A stretch of DNA of 64,000 bases, taken from CANLBN01 sp050633825. GTDB lineage: Bacteria > Pseudomonadota > Gammaproteobacteria > Pseudomonadales > Cellvibrionaceae. The position numbers and the translations under genes were made by a program. Under the pieces are notes generated by a model that did not search any database, had not been told where the DNA came from, and saw only the letters and a program-made list of their open reading frames with translations. Position 1 is the first letter of the stretch, and each line of letters starts with the position of its first letter. The stretch spans positions 97,487-161,486 of the forward strand of contig JBOEHG010000011.1 of the NCBI GenBank assembly GCA_050633825.1, read 5' to 3'. Of this stretch, positions 1-8,673 are shown one piece after another.

Positions 1-711
1 TGTATAAGAAGCCTCTTCAGACAATAACCAAAGTATCGCTTTTGCAACTTCATCTGGCTCTCCGCCTCTTTGCATCGGTAGCGAGGCTTTTAATCGTTCG
101 ACTCTACCGGGATCACCTCCACTAGCATGGATATCAGTATTAATTAAACCAGGACGTACGCTGTTTACACGAATACCTTGGCTAGCGACTTCTTTCGACA
201 AACCAATCGTCATGGTATCAATGGCACCTTTAGATGCTGCATAATCAATATATTCATTGGGTGAACCTAACCTTGCAGCCATCGAGGAAAGATTAACAAT
301 ACTTCCTCCTTTACCACCTACATCAATCGACATTCGCTTGATCGCTTCACGGGCACATAAAAAAGAGCCCGTCACATTAATGGCAAACAATCGATTGAGT
401 CGATCAGCATCCATTGCCACTAAAGGCATTTGGCTAAACAGTATACCTGCATTATTAACTAAGGCCGTCAACGTACCTAGTTCTTGATCAACAGTTTTAA
501 ACAAATGCTTTACTTGCTTTTCGTCACTCACATCTGCGGCAACTGCAATGGCTTTAACGCCCTGCTCTTGTATCTCATTTACTATTTTTTCAGCGGCCCG
601 TTGCTCTTTATAGTAATTAACACAAATATCATAACCTTGATTGGCGGCTAATAAAGCTGTTTGTGCACCAATACCTCGGCTAGCACCTGTAATGAGGACG
701 ACTTTAGACAT
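1..711 (-). CDS. SDR family oxidoreductase (3' end beyond window)
   Basis: Reading the minus strand from an ATG at 711 gives an open frame of 237 codons that reaches the window edge without a stop. The N-terminus has the Rossmann motif TGASRGIG (residues 8-15). NNAG follows near residue 87, and a Y-A-A-S-K catalytic stretch lies near residue 157. The last visible residues, LLSEEASYT, are where classical SDRs have about 10 residues left, so almost the whole protein is present. It is probably an NAD(P)-dependent oxidoreductase of the FabG-like type with unknown substrate. Its ATG overlaps the stop of the upstream RND transporter gene by 8 bp, which implies co-translation at the end of the mpl-ubiX-transporter operon. 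Confidence 0.85.
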   Translation of the reverse strand, partial: MSKVVLITGASRGIGAQTALLAANQGYDICVNYYKEQRAAEKIVNEIQEQGVKAIAVAADVSDEKQVKHLFKTVDQELGTLTALVNNAGILFSQMPLVAMDADRLNRLFAINVTGSFLCAREAIKRMSIDVGGKGGSIVNLSSMAARLGSPNEYIDYAASKGAIDTMTIGLSKEVASQGIRVNSVRPGLINTDIHASGGDPGRVERLKASLPMQRGGEPDEVAKAILWLLSEEASYT

Positions 712-3361
712 TTTGCTCACTACCCAAGGGCTTTATTAACAATAGCAATTTTGGCAGCAATGTTAACGACGCAATAATAGCGGCAAACATCGCCAAACCT
801 GTTAGTAAGCCAAAATAAATAGAAGGAATAAATTCAGACAGGCTTAAAATTGAGAAGCCAACAATAATAGTGATAGAAGTGTAATACATCGCTCGACCAA
901 TGGATGCATGCGCATTATGCATCGCTTTGACATAATTCTTTTCTAATAAGAATTCTCGCCTGAATCGATAGATATAATGGATAGCATTATCAACACCGAT
1001 CCCTACCGCAATGGCAGCAATGGTTATTGTCATCATATCAAGAGGAATCCCAAATAAACCCATTCCACCTAAAACAACCAATGCCGCTAACATATTAGGA
1101 ATTAAAGCAATCAATGACAGTAAAAGTGACCGAAACAATACGAGGAACATCAATAAAATCCCGATAAATACGGCACCAATGGTTAGTATTTGTGATTGAA
1201 ATAAACTTTGTAGCATATTGTTATACAAAACTAACACACCCGTTAAGTTAATTTGCTCCGGCGCAAAGCCCATTTCATCAATTAAATGGCTTTTAATTGT
1301 TTTTAATAGTTCATTTCGGCGTAAGTTGGGATCAGTTTCTTTTATTCTTAAAGTAATGCGGGTTTGTTCAATATCTTTTGCAAGATAAGGACTAATCAAA
1401 AATGACTCGATATCTGCAGGCAATACACGTTTTATTAATGCTAATTCAAAATCATTTAAACTACGGCCATTTAAATCTCTAGCCACTTTATAAACCGTTG
1501 CTAGCGACTGAACTTTGCCCACCTCAGAAAGGCTATCAAGGTAATCATGCACTGATTCAACTGTTTCAAGCCCTGCTTGTGTAAACCAATAATTTTGCTG
1601 CAACCCTCCTGCGGCCGTAGACTGATCATCAGTAGCAAAGGGGTCATCTGATGCAAAAGGATCATCGTCTTCTACAGCAAAAGGGTCACCCCCGTCCAAG
1701 TCTTTATCATCAGCAAATTCATCACGAGGTGGTGGCGCAAAGGGATCACCAGATAAACCATCTTGAGTAAATTCGTCTTCTTCATTTTTTTCTACACTGG
1801 CATTTGAGTCAGCGATTAGCGGAAAAGAAGGCTGCACATCCGCTGTTTTTGTTTTTTTATCAAGAATGATATCAAGTGTAACGGTTCCACCGAGCTGCTG
1901 GTCTATCACTAGCATGCCTTGGTGAATTTCAGTGGATGAATGAAAATAATCAATAAAGCGATTTTCTACTTCGAGTCGATAAATACCCAAGGCACTGATA
2001 ATAGCGGCAACGATACCGCTAAAAACAATAAAACGACCATATTTTTCTGTAAAGCGAGAAAAGCGTAAGGTTAGAATACTCGACTTATCTTCTTTATAGT
2101 TTGGCTTAGTTTTGGGCAACAACATCAAGCCTGCGGGGATCAGTAAAAATGAAAGCACGAAGGCGATAGATAAACCAATTGCCATCATCCAACCGAAGTC
2201 AATAACAGGCCGTATACCACTCACAACCAGCGATATAAAAGCAACCATGGTAGTCAACACAGTATATGCACAGGGTTGAAACATCGCGGTTATAGTATCG
2301 CGTAGGTTTTCAGAACGCACCACATGAGACATTTGGTTAGTGTATTCTCGATAGCGCACAATCAGATGAATAGTGATCGCCAGACAAACAATCAACAATA
2401 GTGCAACGAAATTAGATGAAATAACCGTTAGACGCCAATCGATCGTCGCAAGAAAGCCTAACATAATCACCAAGGTTAATAAGCAAGTTGCTAGTGGCAA
2501 AACGACAAACTGCCATTGGCGAAAAATAATACTTAAAATAATGATGATGAAAATAATAATGCCTGCACCAAAAACGACAATATCACTACCGATAAACTCA
2601 ACCATATCTGCCGTAATCATGGTGACGCCACCAAGAAAAATTTCAGCACCTGACCTGTAATTATCAACCACAGTACGTACAGCTTTCACTCTTTCATGAT
2701 TACGCTCCGTCGTCGCTGTGCTGTAATCGAGAAACTCTTTGGATACCGCCGATAAACGCTGCTCTTCATTATCCGTCAAGCCTTCTGTGTCACGCTTCAA
2801 CCTTAACAAGTCACGTTCACGTACCAATTCAATAAAGTGGTTATCAGTTGATAGATTGAGCAGTATTGCGGTTGTTTTTCCATCTGGGCCTAACAACATG
2901 TCCTTATATATAGGGCTTTCAAGAAACTCCTTCTTCGCCAGAGCATAGTCCACACCTTCATCTGAAAGTGTTTTAATGCCTTTAGTTACTTCGGTTAATG
3001 ATATTGGAGGGCTATAGAGAAGGGGAACATCTAGAATAGAGTTGGCACCATCAACCCCTTCTATTTTTGTTAACTCATCACGCAGTGATTTTAAATGAGC
3101 CAAAGTCCCGGAAGAAAATAGATTACCATTAGGCTTGTAGGTTAAAACAAGAAAGTCGCCTGACTGATATCGCTTACTAACTTCCCGAAAGTAATCTAGG
3201 TCTTTATCATATTCTAGTGTTAGTGAATCTGACGATGCATCAATTTTTAAGTTGGGCAAGTTACTCGCCAAAACAATGGCAATGGCAATAACACTTAAAA
3301 TCGTTAGTAGTGGTTGGCGTAATACGCAATAAAAATAAATTTCAAGTAAACGGTGTAACAT
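704..3361 (-). CDS. RND superfamily (MMPL-type) exporter
   Basis: This 885-aa integral membrane protein has the two-fold layout of RND/MMPL exporters. One membrane helix (about residues 15-35) precedes a large extracytoplasmic loop and a five-helix block (about 255-420). A second helix (about 440-460), loop and terminal block (about 715-875) follow. The terminal block contains GIGVDNAIHYIYR, the usual TM10 signature of COG1033 proteins. Such proteins use the proton gradient to move lipids or hydrophobic compounds; the substrate here is unknown. A start at 3361 is supported by AAGGA just upstream. The second loop carries an unusual acidic insert with four DPFA motifs (about residues 537-577; nt 1632-1750). 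It follows ubiX by 29 bp, so it is probably in the same transcript. Confidence 0.85.
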   Translation of the reverse strand: MLHRLLEIYFYCVLRQPLLTILSVIAIAIVLASNLPNLKIDASSDSLTLEYDKDLDYFREVSKRYQSGDFLVLTYKPNGNLFSSGTLAHLKSLRDELTKIEGVDGANSILDVPLLYSPPISLTEVTKGIKTLSDEGVDYALAKKEFLESPIYKDMLLGPDGKTTAILLNLSTDNHFIELVRERDLLRLKRDTEGLTDNEEQRLSAVSKEFLDYSTATTERNHERVKAVRTVVDNYRSGAEIFLGGVTMITADMVEFIGSDIVVFGAGIIIFIIIILSIIFRQWQFVVLPLATCLLTLVIMLGFLATIDWRLTVISSNFVALLLIVCLAITIHLIVRYREYTNQMSHVVRSENLRDTITAMFQPCAYTVLTTMVAFISLVVSGIRPVIDFGWMMAIGLSIAFVLSFLLIPAGLMLLPKTKPNYKEDKSSILTLRFSRFTEKYGRFIVFSGIVAAIISALGIYRLEVENRFIDYFHSSTEIHQGMLVIDQQLGGTVTLDIILDKKTKTADVQPSFPLIADSNASVEKNEEDEFTQDGLSGDPFAPPPRDEFADDKDLDGGDPFAVEDDDPFASDDPFATDDQSTAAGGLQQNYWFTQAGLETVESVHDYLDSLSEVGKVQSLATVYKVARDLNGRSLNDFELALIKRVLPADIESFLISPYLAKDIEQTRITLRIKETDPNLRRNELLKTIKSHLIDEMGFAPEQINLTGVLVLYNNMLQSLFQSQILTIGAVFIGILLMFLVLFRSLLLSLIALIPNMLAALVVLGGMGLFGIPLDMMTITIAAIAVGIGVDNAIHYIYRFRREFLLEKNYVKAMHNAHASIGRAMYYTSITIIVGFSILSLSEFIPSIYFGLLTGLAMFAAIIASLTLLPKLLLLIKPLGSEQNV

Positions 3362-3390
3362 CCAATTTTCCTTAGGGGGAAGCGTTATAT

Positions 3391-4011
3391 TTATTCACCC
3401 CAACGAGGCAATACTTTCTGTTCTATATTCAGTTGATCTAAAATACGAGCAACAATAAAATCGACCAAATCATCAATCGATGTTGGCTTCTGGTAAAAAC
3501 CAGGGCTTGCAGGCAAAACAACAACACCCATTTTTGTGAGCTTTAACATGTTTTCCAAGTGCACCTCTGAATAAGGTGTCTCTCTTGGTACAACAATTAA
3601 CTGGCGCCGCTCTTTCAATGCAACATCTGCTGCACGTTCAATAAGGTTATTACTGGCACCATTTGCGATAGACGATAGAGTTCCACCACTCGCTGGGCAA
3701 ATCACCATAGATGAAGGACTGCTCGACCCAGACGCTACTGGTGCAAACCAATCTTCCCGACTAAATAAAACTAATTGATTCGGCTTAGCAGAATATAGTT
3801 TACTCAGTGCTTCTTGCTGCAAATTAACATCTGACTCTGGTAAAACTAAGCTTGTTTCTGTACGAATAACAACTTCAGCTGCCCGTGAGATCATCAAATA
3901 CACACGGCAATTTGCTGCCAGCAAATGTTCTAGGAGGCGTAAACCATACTGCGCACCGGATGCCCCTGTGAGCGCAAGCGTGATGGTTCTCGAAAACATA
4001 GTTGATATCAC
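3391..4011 (-). CDS. ubiX: Flavin prenyltransferase UbiX
   Basis: The 206-aa product matches UbiX in length and motifs. TGASGAQYG binds the flavin phosphate near the N-terminus, followed by SRAAEVV, and SSPSSMVICPASGGTLSSIANG is recognisable in the middle. RRQLIVVPRETPYSEVHLENM is the prenyl-phosphate/FMN region; I quote it only because it is the family hallmark. UbiX joins a dimethylallyl group to FMN, giving the prenylated cofactor needed by UbiD decarboxylases in ubiquinone synthesis. No ubiD is in this window. The first in-frame start is a GTG at 4011. An ATG at 3999 (MFSRT) has a GAGTG about 9 nt upstream and may be the true start. It lies between mpl and the RND gene in one operon. Confidence 0.93.
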   Translation of the reverse strand: MISTMFSRTITLALTGASGAQYGLRLLEHLLAANCRVYLMISRAAEVVIRTETSLVLPESDVNLQQEALSKLYSAKPNQLVLFSREDWFAPVASGSSSPSSMVICPASGGTLSSIANGASNNLIERAADVALKERRQLIVVPRETPYSEVHLENMLKLTKMGVVVLPASPGFYQKPTSIDDLVDFIVARILDQLNIEQKVLPRWGE

Positions 4012-4049
4012 TCTATTGTTTAATAGTTAAATGTATTGTTCATTAGATA

Positions 4050-5438
4050 CTATTCTTTATCGTTTATCTTTAAACGATTTATCAATATTGAATGAACGCC
4101 GCCAAAACCACCATTACTCATGATAATGATATGTGTCGGCTTATCGATTGACGCAGAAGCAACGAGTGCTTCTGTTTGACCAACAATATCATCGATAGTC
4201 CCACACACTGATGATTTTATAGCACTATTGTCAATAATAGATGCTATATCCCACTGCAAATCAGCTGGGCTATACCATAAGACATAATCAGCGGCATCAA
4301 AAGCCGTTGACAAGGTAGTGGTATGCATACCCATACGCATGGTATTGGAACGAGGCTCAATTAATACAACTATTTTCTCATCACCTACCTTTGCCCTTAA
4401 ACCTTCAAGCGTCGTTGTGATAGCTGTTGGATGATGAGCAAAGTCATCATAGACACTAATACCATCATTATTATAGAGACACTCCATACGACGTTTGACA
4501 CCGTTAAAGAGATTCAGTGCTTCTGCTGCAATTTCAGGTACAACACCTACGTGCTTTGCTGCGGCAATAGTCGCAATGGCATTAGCTACATTATGCCTGC
4601 CTAGCTGTGACCAACGAATGACTGCCTGAGTTTTCCCTTGATAAATGACCGAAAATTCTGAGCCATCCTCGTTGATCAACTCAGCCGACCAGGCACTTCC
4701 TGCCATTGGGTCAAATGTGGTTAGCGGTGTCCATACCCCTTCCTCTATAACCTCATCAATAGCTTGGTTACCTTCAGGCTTAATAATTAAACCATTATTA
4801 GGGACCGTTCTAACCAAGTGATGAAACTGTGTTTGAATCGCTTTAAGATCAATAAAAATATCGCCATGATCAAATTCAAGATTATTAATAATCAGTGTTC
4901 GCGGATGATAGTGAACAAATTTAGAACGCTTATCAAAAAAAGCACTGTCATATTCGTCAGCTTCTATCACAAAAAATGGCGTTTCCCCTAAGCGGGCTGA
5001 AGCAGAAAAATTCGTCGGCACACCCCCAATAAGGTAACCCGGCGACATACCTGCGTAATCCAAAACCCAAGCTAACATGCTGCTTGTGGTCGTCTTACCA
5101 TGGGTCCCGGATACAGCCAATACCCATTTTCCTTGTAATACATTCTCACATAGCCATTGAGGCCCAGAGGTATAAGCTAAACCACGATCAAGTATCGCTT
5201 CCACTAAAGGATTACCACGACTCATCGCGTTACCAATCACAAAGATATCAGGTGATAAGTCGAGTTGAGTGAGCTCATAGCCTTGAATCAGCTCAATACC
5301 GGCCTGCTCAAGCTGTGTGCTCATAGGTGGATAAACATTCGCATCACAACCGGTCACTCGATAACCCTGCTCAACCGCTAGCTGAGCCAAACTACCCATG
5401 AACGTGCCACAAATACCAAGGATATGTATATGCTTCAT
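4050..5438 (-). CDS. mpl: UDP-MurNAc:L-Ala-gamma-D-Glu-meso-DAP ligase (Mpl)
   Basis: This 462-aa Mur-ligase family protein attaches the recycled murein tripeptide to UDP-MurNAc in the cytoplasm, an ATP-dependent peptidoglycan-recycling step. The N-terminus HIHILGICGTFMG is typical of Mpl rather than MurC. The ATP loop GTHGKTTT lies at about residues 111-118. The central motif IEADEYDSAFFDKRSKFVHY and later DDFAHHPTAI and PRSNTMRMG are the expected Mur-ligase signatures. E. coli Mpl is of similar length. No strong ribosome-binding site precedes the ATG. It heads the minus-strand operon mpl-ubiX-RND-SDR and is divergent from the phosphofructokinase gene across 288 bp. Confidence 0.95.
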   Translation of the reverse strand: MKHIHILGICGTFMGSLAQLAVEQGYRVTGCDANVYPPMSTQLEQAGIELIQGYELTQLDLSPDIFVIGNAMSRGNPLVEAILDRGLAYTSGPQWLCENVLQGKWVLAVSGTHGKTTTSSMLAWVLDYAGMSPGYLIGGVPTNFSASARLGETPFFVIEADEYDSAFFDKRSKFVHYHPRTLIINNLEFDHGDIFIDLKAIQTQFHHLVRTVPNNGLIIKPEGNQAIDEVIEEGVWTPLTTFDPMAGSAWSAELINEDGSEFSVIYQGKTQAVIRWSQLGRHNVANAIATIAAAKHVGVVPEIAAEALNLFNGVKRRMECLYNNDGISVYDDFAHHPTAITTTLEGLRAKVGDEKIVVLIEPRSNTMRMGMHTTTLSTAFDAADYVLWYSPADLQWDIASIIDNSAIKSSVCGTIDDIVGQTEALVASASIDKPTHIIIMSNGGFGGVHSILINRLKINDKE

Positions 5439-5726
5439 ATATATGCTTAATGTAAAAGGAAATAACGGTGATCTAAACGACGCAAGATATCATGAACTGC
5501 AGTGAACGAACACTGCCAGAAATGAAGAGCCTACAATGGCCTAAGTCTATTGATAGTTCTTCCATCGTCCTTTTATGAGCCCTTAAATACTTTTATAGGC
5601 ATGAAATTGACTCCCATTTGCCGTATTATGCGTATTTTTTATGCCACACAAATAATTATCCGAAAGTAATTATCTAAGCTCTATTTGTGGTATCGACCTC
5701 ACTCTTTATTTAAGGACACGTAATCC

Positions 5727-6995
5727 ATGGCCAAAAAGAATGCATTTTATGCTCAATCCGGTGGTGTTACAGCCGTTATCAATGCTTCCGCTTGTGGTGT
5801 AATTGAAACAGCTCGACAACATAAAGAACATATAGGTAAATTATATGCTGGCCATAATGGCATTATTGGTGCCCTTAAAGAAGAACTTATCGATACTAGT
5901 AAAGAGAGTGCAAAAACAATTGCATCATTAAAACATACACCAGCAGGTGCTTTTGGCTCTTGCCGTTACAAGCTAAAAAGCCTAGAGCAAAATCGTGCAG
6001 AATATGAGCGTCTCATTGAAGTCTTTAAAGCCCATAACATTGGCTACTTTTTTTACAATGGTGGTGGTGACTCTGCAGATACTTGCCTTAAAATCTCACA
6101 ACTATCTGAAAAAATGGGCTACCCCATTCAAGCTATTCATGTCCCTAAAACCGTGGACAATGATTTACCGATTACTGACAATTCACCCGGCTTTGGCTCC
6201 GTGGCAAAGTATGTTGCTGTATCAACTAAAGAAGCTGCACTTGATGTAGCATCGATGTGTGAGACTTCAACAAAAGTCTTTATCCTGGAAGTCATGGGGC
6301 GTCATGCAGGATGGATTGCTGGTGCAAGCGGTTTAGCCGCTGAAAAGGAAGGTGACGCACCACATATTATTCTGTTTCCAGAAATTGCATTTAATAAAGA
6401 GAAATTCTTAAAACGTGTTAAGCAGACGGTTAAGAAATATGGCTACTGCGTTGTTGTTGCTTCCGAAGGTGCGCAATATAAAGATGGAACGTTCTTAGCT
6501 GATGCCGGGACAACAGATGCATTCGGGCACAAACAACTGGGTGGTGTTGCACCCACATTAGCTAACTTAGTTAAGGCAGAACTAGGCTATAAATACCACT
6601 GGGCATTAGCCGATTACCTTCAGCGTGCAGCACGACATATTGCATCAGCAACTGATGTTGAACAGGCCTATGCGGTTGGTAAAGCAGCTGTTGAAATGGC
6701 AGTCGCAGGAAAGAATGCAGTGATGCCTGCTATTATTAGAGGCAAAGGCAAGCGTTATACATGGAAAATTGAAGAAGCCCCTCTCGCCAAAGTCGCCAAT
6801 GTAGAAAAGATGATGCCACGTAACTATATTAGTAAAGATGGTTTTGGCATTAGTGATAAAGGCAGAGAATACCTTTCTCCTTTGATTCAAGGTGAAGATT
6901 ACCCTCCTTTTGGTAAAAATGGTTTACCTCAATACACAACGCTCAAAAAAGTTTTTGCAACAAAGAAAATCAAAAGAAAGTTTACGATTAAATAA
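5727..6995 (+). CDS. pfp: Pyrophosphate-dependent 6-phosphofructokinase
   Basis: The 422-aa protein belongs to the phosphofructokinase family and looks PPi-dependent. The phosphate-binding loop reads GGGDS with Asp at residue 115, where ATP enzymes have Gly (GGDGS). The catalytic motif is PKTVDND with Lys141, where ATP enzymes have PGTIDND. Both changes are accepted markers of PPi use. MGRHAGWIAG further on is the fructose-6-phosphate site. The enzyme would interconvert fructose 6-phosphate and fructose 1,6-bisphosphate reversibly, saving ATP and linking glycolysis to the PPi pool. AAGGA lies upstream of the ATG. The neighbourhood holds two further PPi enzymes (8674-10671 and 10920-11453). 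Kinetic direction and phosphate donor are inferred from sequence only. Confidence 0.93.
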   Translation: MAKKNAFYAQSGGVTAVINASACGVIETARQHKEHIGKLYAGHNGIIGALKEELIDTSKESAKTIASLKHTPAGAFGSCRYKLKSLEQNRAEYERLIEVFKAHNIGYFFYNGGGDSADTCLKISQLSEKMGYPIQAIHVPKTVDNDLPITDNSPGFGSVAKYVAVSTKEAALDVASMCETSTKVFILEVMGRHAGWIAGASGLAAEKEGDAPHIILFPEIAFNKEKFLKRVKQTVKKYGYCVVVASEGAQYKDGTFLADAGTTDAFGHKQLGGVAPTLANLVKAELGYKYHWALADYLQRAARHIASATDVEQAYAVGKAAVEMAVAGKNAVMPAIIRGKGKRYTWKIEEAPLAKVANVEKMMPRNYISKDGFGISDKGREYLSPLIQGEDYPPFGKNGLPQYTTLKKVFATKKIKRKFTIK

Positions 6996-7016
6996 ACCAT
7001 TCAAAGAAGACTTAAA

Positions 7017-7047
7017 CCTGCTCTGACATAGTTATAGTTAGAGCAGG
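7017..7047 (+). terminator. Hairpin after pfp, possible weak terminator
   Basis: An 8-bp perfect stem (CCTGCTCT at 7017-7024, AGAGCAGG at 7040-7047) with a 15-nt loop sits 22 bp past the pfp stop. It is followed by a pyrimidine-rich CTTCCCTCCC and not by a T run. It could be a weak terminator or a transcript-stabilising hairpin. Confidence 0.4.
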
Positions 7048-7233
7048 CTTCCCTCCCATCAAAAAACCACAACATCAAAACTAAATCTAGCGATTAATCA
7101 AATAAATTGTCACGAATTTCAACGTAATTTTATCTATGTCACTAAAAGTAGTGAGTTTGTGGTGATATCGATTACGCAATTCTTTTTTCTTTAGCTATTC
7201 TAATGATAGGAAATTAATCGATTTATCCTATCT

Positions 7234-8583
7234 ATGAGTGCATACGCAGGACATTTAGCCAGCCTTCAAGAAAAAACCCAAATTGTTGCGACGGAAGATA
7301 TCGTTAGCGATAAAGGTGTTCTTATTGCCAAATCTGGCACAGAAATCAACCAAAATGCTTGTCAGAAGATTCTTAAATTTAAATTATTAAAGCCTTTAGA
7401 AGATTCTATTTTTATAGCCAATCAGCTCAACGCAAAAGCCATCTATGAACAGATCATCGATATGATCAACAAAGATGCTTATCTGAAAGCATTGAATTCA
7501 AAAGCGGGAAGTGCCAAAGTATTACAAAGTTGTTGCTTACGCTTACAAAAATATCCGTTGTTGTTACAAAAATTGACTGTACTCGACATGGAAATTACTC
7601 ACGTATTTCACCAATCTTTACTCTCTGGTTATTTAGCCTATTTATGTGGCTACACCCAAGGTTTACAACAAGAAAAAATAGAAGAAAATTTTCTAGCGGG
7701 TCTTATTCATGATATTGGTTTACTGCATATAGATCGGTATATATTAACAAAGAAAGAAACATTGTCGGCCGAAGAATGGCGAAAAATACAATCACACCCT
7801 GTCATCGGTTATGAAATATTAAAAAGAATTGATAAATTCCCTACAAACGTTACGCGCGCCGTATTAGAGCATCATGAAAATCTTGATGGCTCAGGTTATC
7901 CAAGAGCAAAAACTGTTCATGATCTCGGCAACTTGGGACAATTAATTAATTTACTTGATAATGTTATTGCCATTTACAACAAAAAGTTCAAACCGATTCG
8001 ACACAGCATGCGCGATGTCATGCCTATTATGCAGATGACAATGCATTCTTATTTACCCAATATCGTCTCGATTATTTTTCAAGTACTCAAAGAAGTACCG
8101 CCTTCGCAAGTGGGCAACTCTGATTGTGAAATACTCGATGATTTAATCAAGCATGTGCAAGCTCAGCAAATCTATATCAATATTATTGCGAGTAAAATTC
8201 AGTCAACCAATCATGACATTAATTTCACTCATAACGATAAGCAAATATATGCAATCCAAAATATTGCAATCAATATTATGGTGATAATCACCAGTGCTGG
8301 CTTAAATGACCCTGCGAATATCGACTGGGAAGAACAGCTTAAAAATAAAGAGAACCAGCAAAGTTTATATGCTGAGGTAGAAGATACGCGATTGATGCAA
8401 GATGAAATTATTTATCAATTACAGACTTATCAAAAATCAGCGAGCGTTTTTATAAACCAAAACAGTGAACATGAATTTGTAAAAAAACTTAATGATACTT
8501 TGGATATTTTTGCAAAAACCCCCAGACCAGAAACACCCTCAACATTAAAAAATTACTGGTCGGAATTAACGAAAGGCCACTAA
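7234..8583 (+). CDS. HD-GYP domain protein, putative c-di-GMP phosphodiesterase
   Basis: The 449-aa protein has a poorly conserved N-terminal region (about 1-130), an HD-GYP domain (about 130-290) and a helical C-terminal tail. HDIG falls at residues 159-162 and HHENLDGSGYP at 213-223, so the metal-binding His/Asp residues and the GYP loop are intact. The residue after HDIG is Leu rather than the common Lys. HD-GYP proteins hydrolyse c-di-GMP to pGpG or GMP, and intact motifs suggest activity. There is no receiver, PAS or membrane segment that I can see, so the input signal is unknown. No strong Shine-Dalgarno sequence precedes the ATG. It converges on hppA across a shared bidirectional terminator. 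Confidence 0.85.
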   Translation: MSAYAGHLASLQEKTQIVATEDIVSDKGVLIAKSGTEINQNACQKILKFKLLKPLEDSIFIANQLNAKAIYEQIIDMINKDAYLKALNSKAGSAKVLQSCCLRLQKYPLLLQKLTVLDMEITHVFHQSLLSGYLAYLCGYTQGLQQEKIEENFLAGLIHDIGLLHIDRYILTKKETLSAEEWRKIQSHPVIGYEILKRIDKFPTNVTRAVLEHHENLDGSGYPRAKTVHDLGNLGQLINLLDNVIAIYNKKFKPIRHSMRDVMPIMQMTMHSYLPNIVSIIFQVLKEVPPSQVGNSDCEILDDLIKHVQAQQIYINIIASKIQSTNHDINFTHNDKQIYAIQNIAINIMVIITSAGLNDPANIDWEEQLKNKENQQSLYAEVEDTRLMQDEIIYQLQTYQKSASVFINQNSEHEFVKKLNDTLDIFAKTPRPETPSTLKNYWSELTKGH

Positions 8584-8616
8584 AAAATGTAAAAGGCATA
8601 CAAGAAGCATGAGCAC

Positions 8617-8645
8617 AAAAAAACCCGCAAATTGCGGGTTTTTTT
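8617..8645. terminator. Bidirectional rho-independent terminator
   Basis: A 12-bp perfect stem (AAAAAAACCCGC at 8617-8628, its complement at 8634-8645) encloses a 5-nt loop AAATT. It is flanked by A and T runs, so it can stop transcription from the HD-GYP gene (plus) and from hppA (minus). Confidence 0.92.
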
Positions 8646-8673
8646 ACTTTTATTAGTTCAATTTAATCTGATT

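Noticed and set aside
257..487. Plus-strand open frame of 76 codons near the left edge
   Set aside because: It lies opposite the SDR gene, whose motifs are clear on the minus strand.
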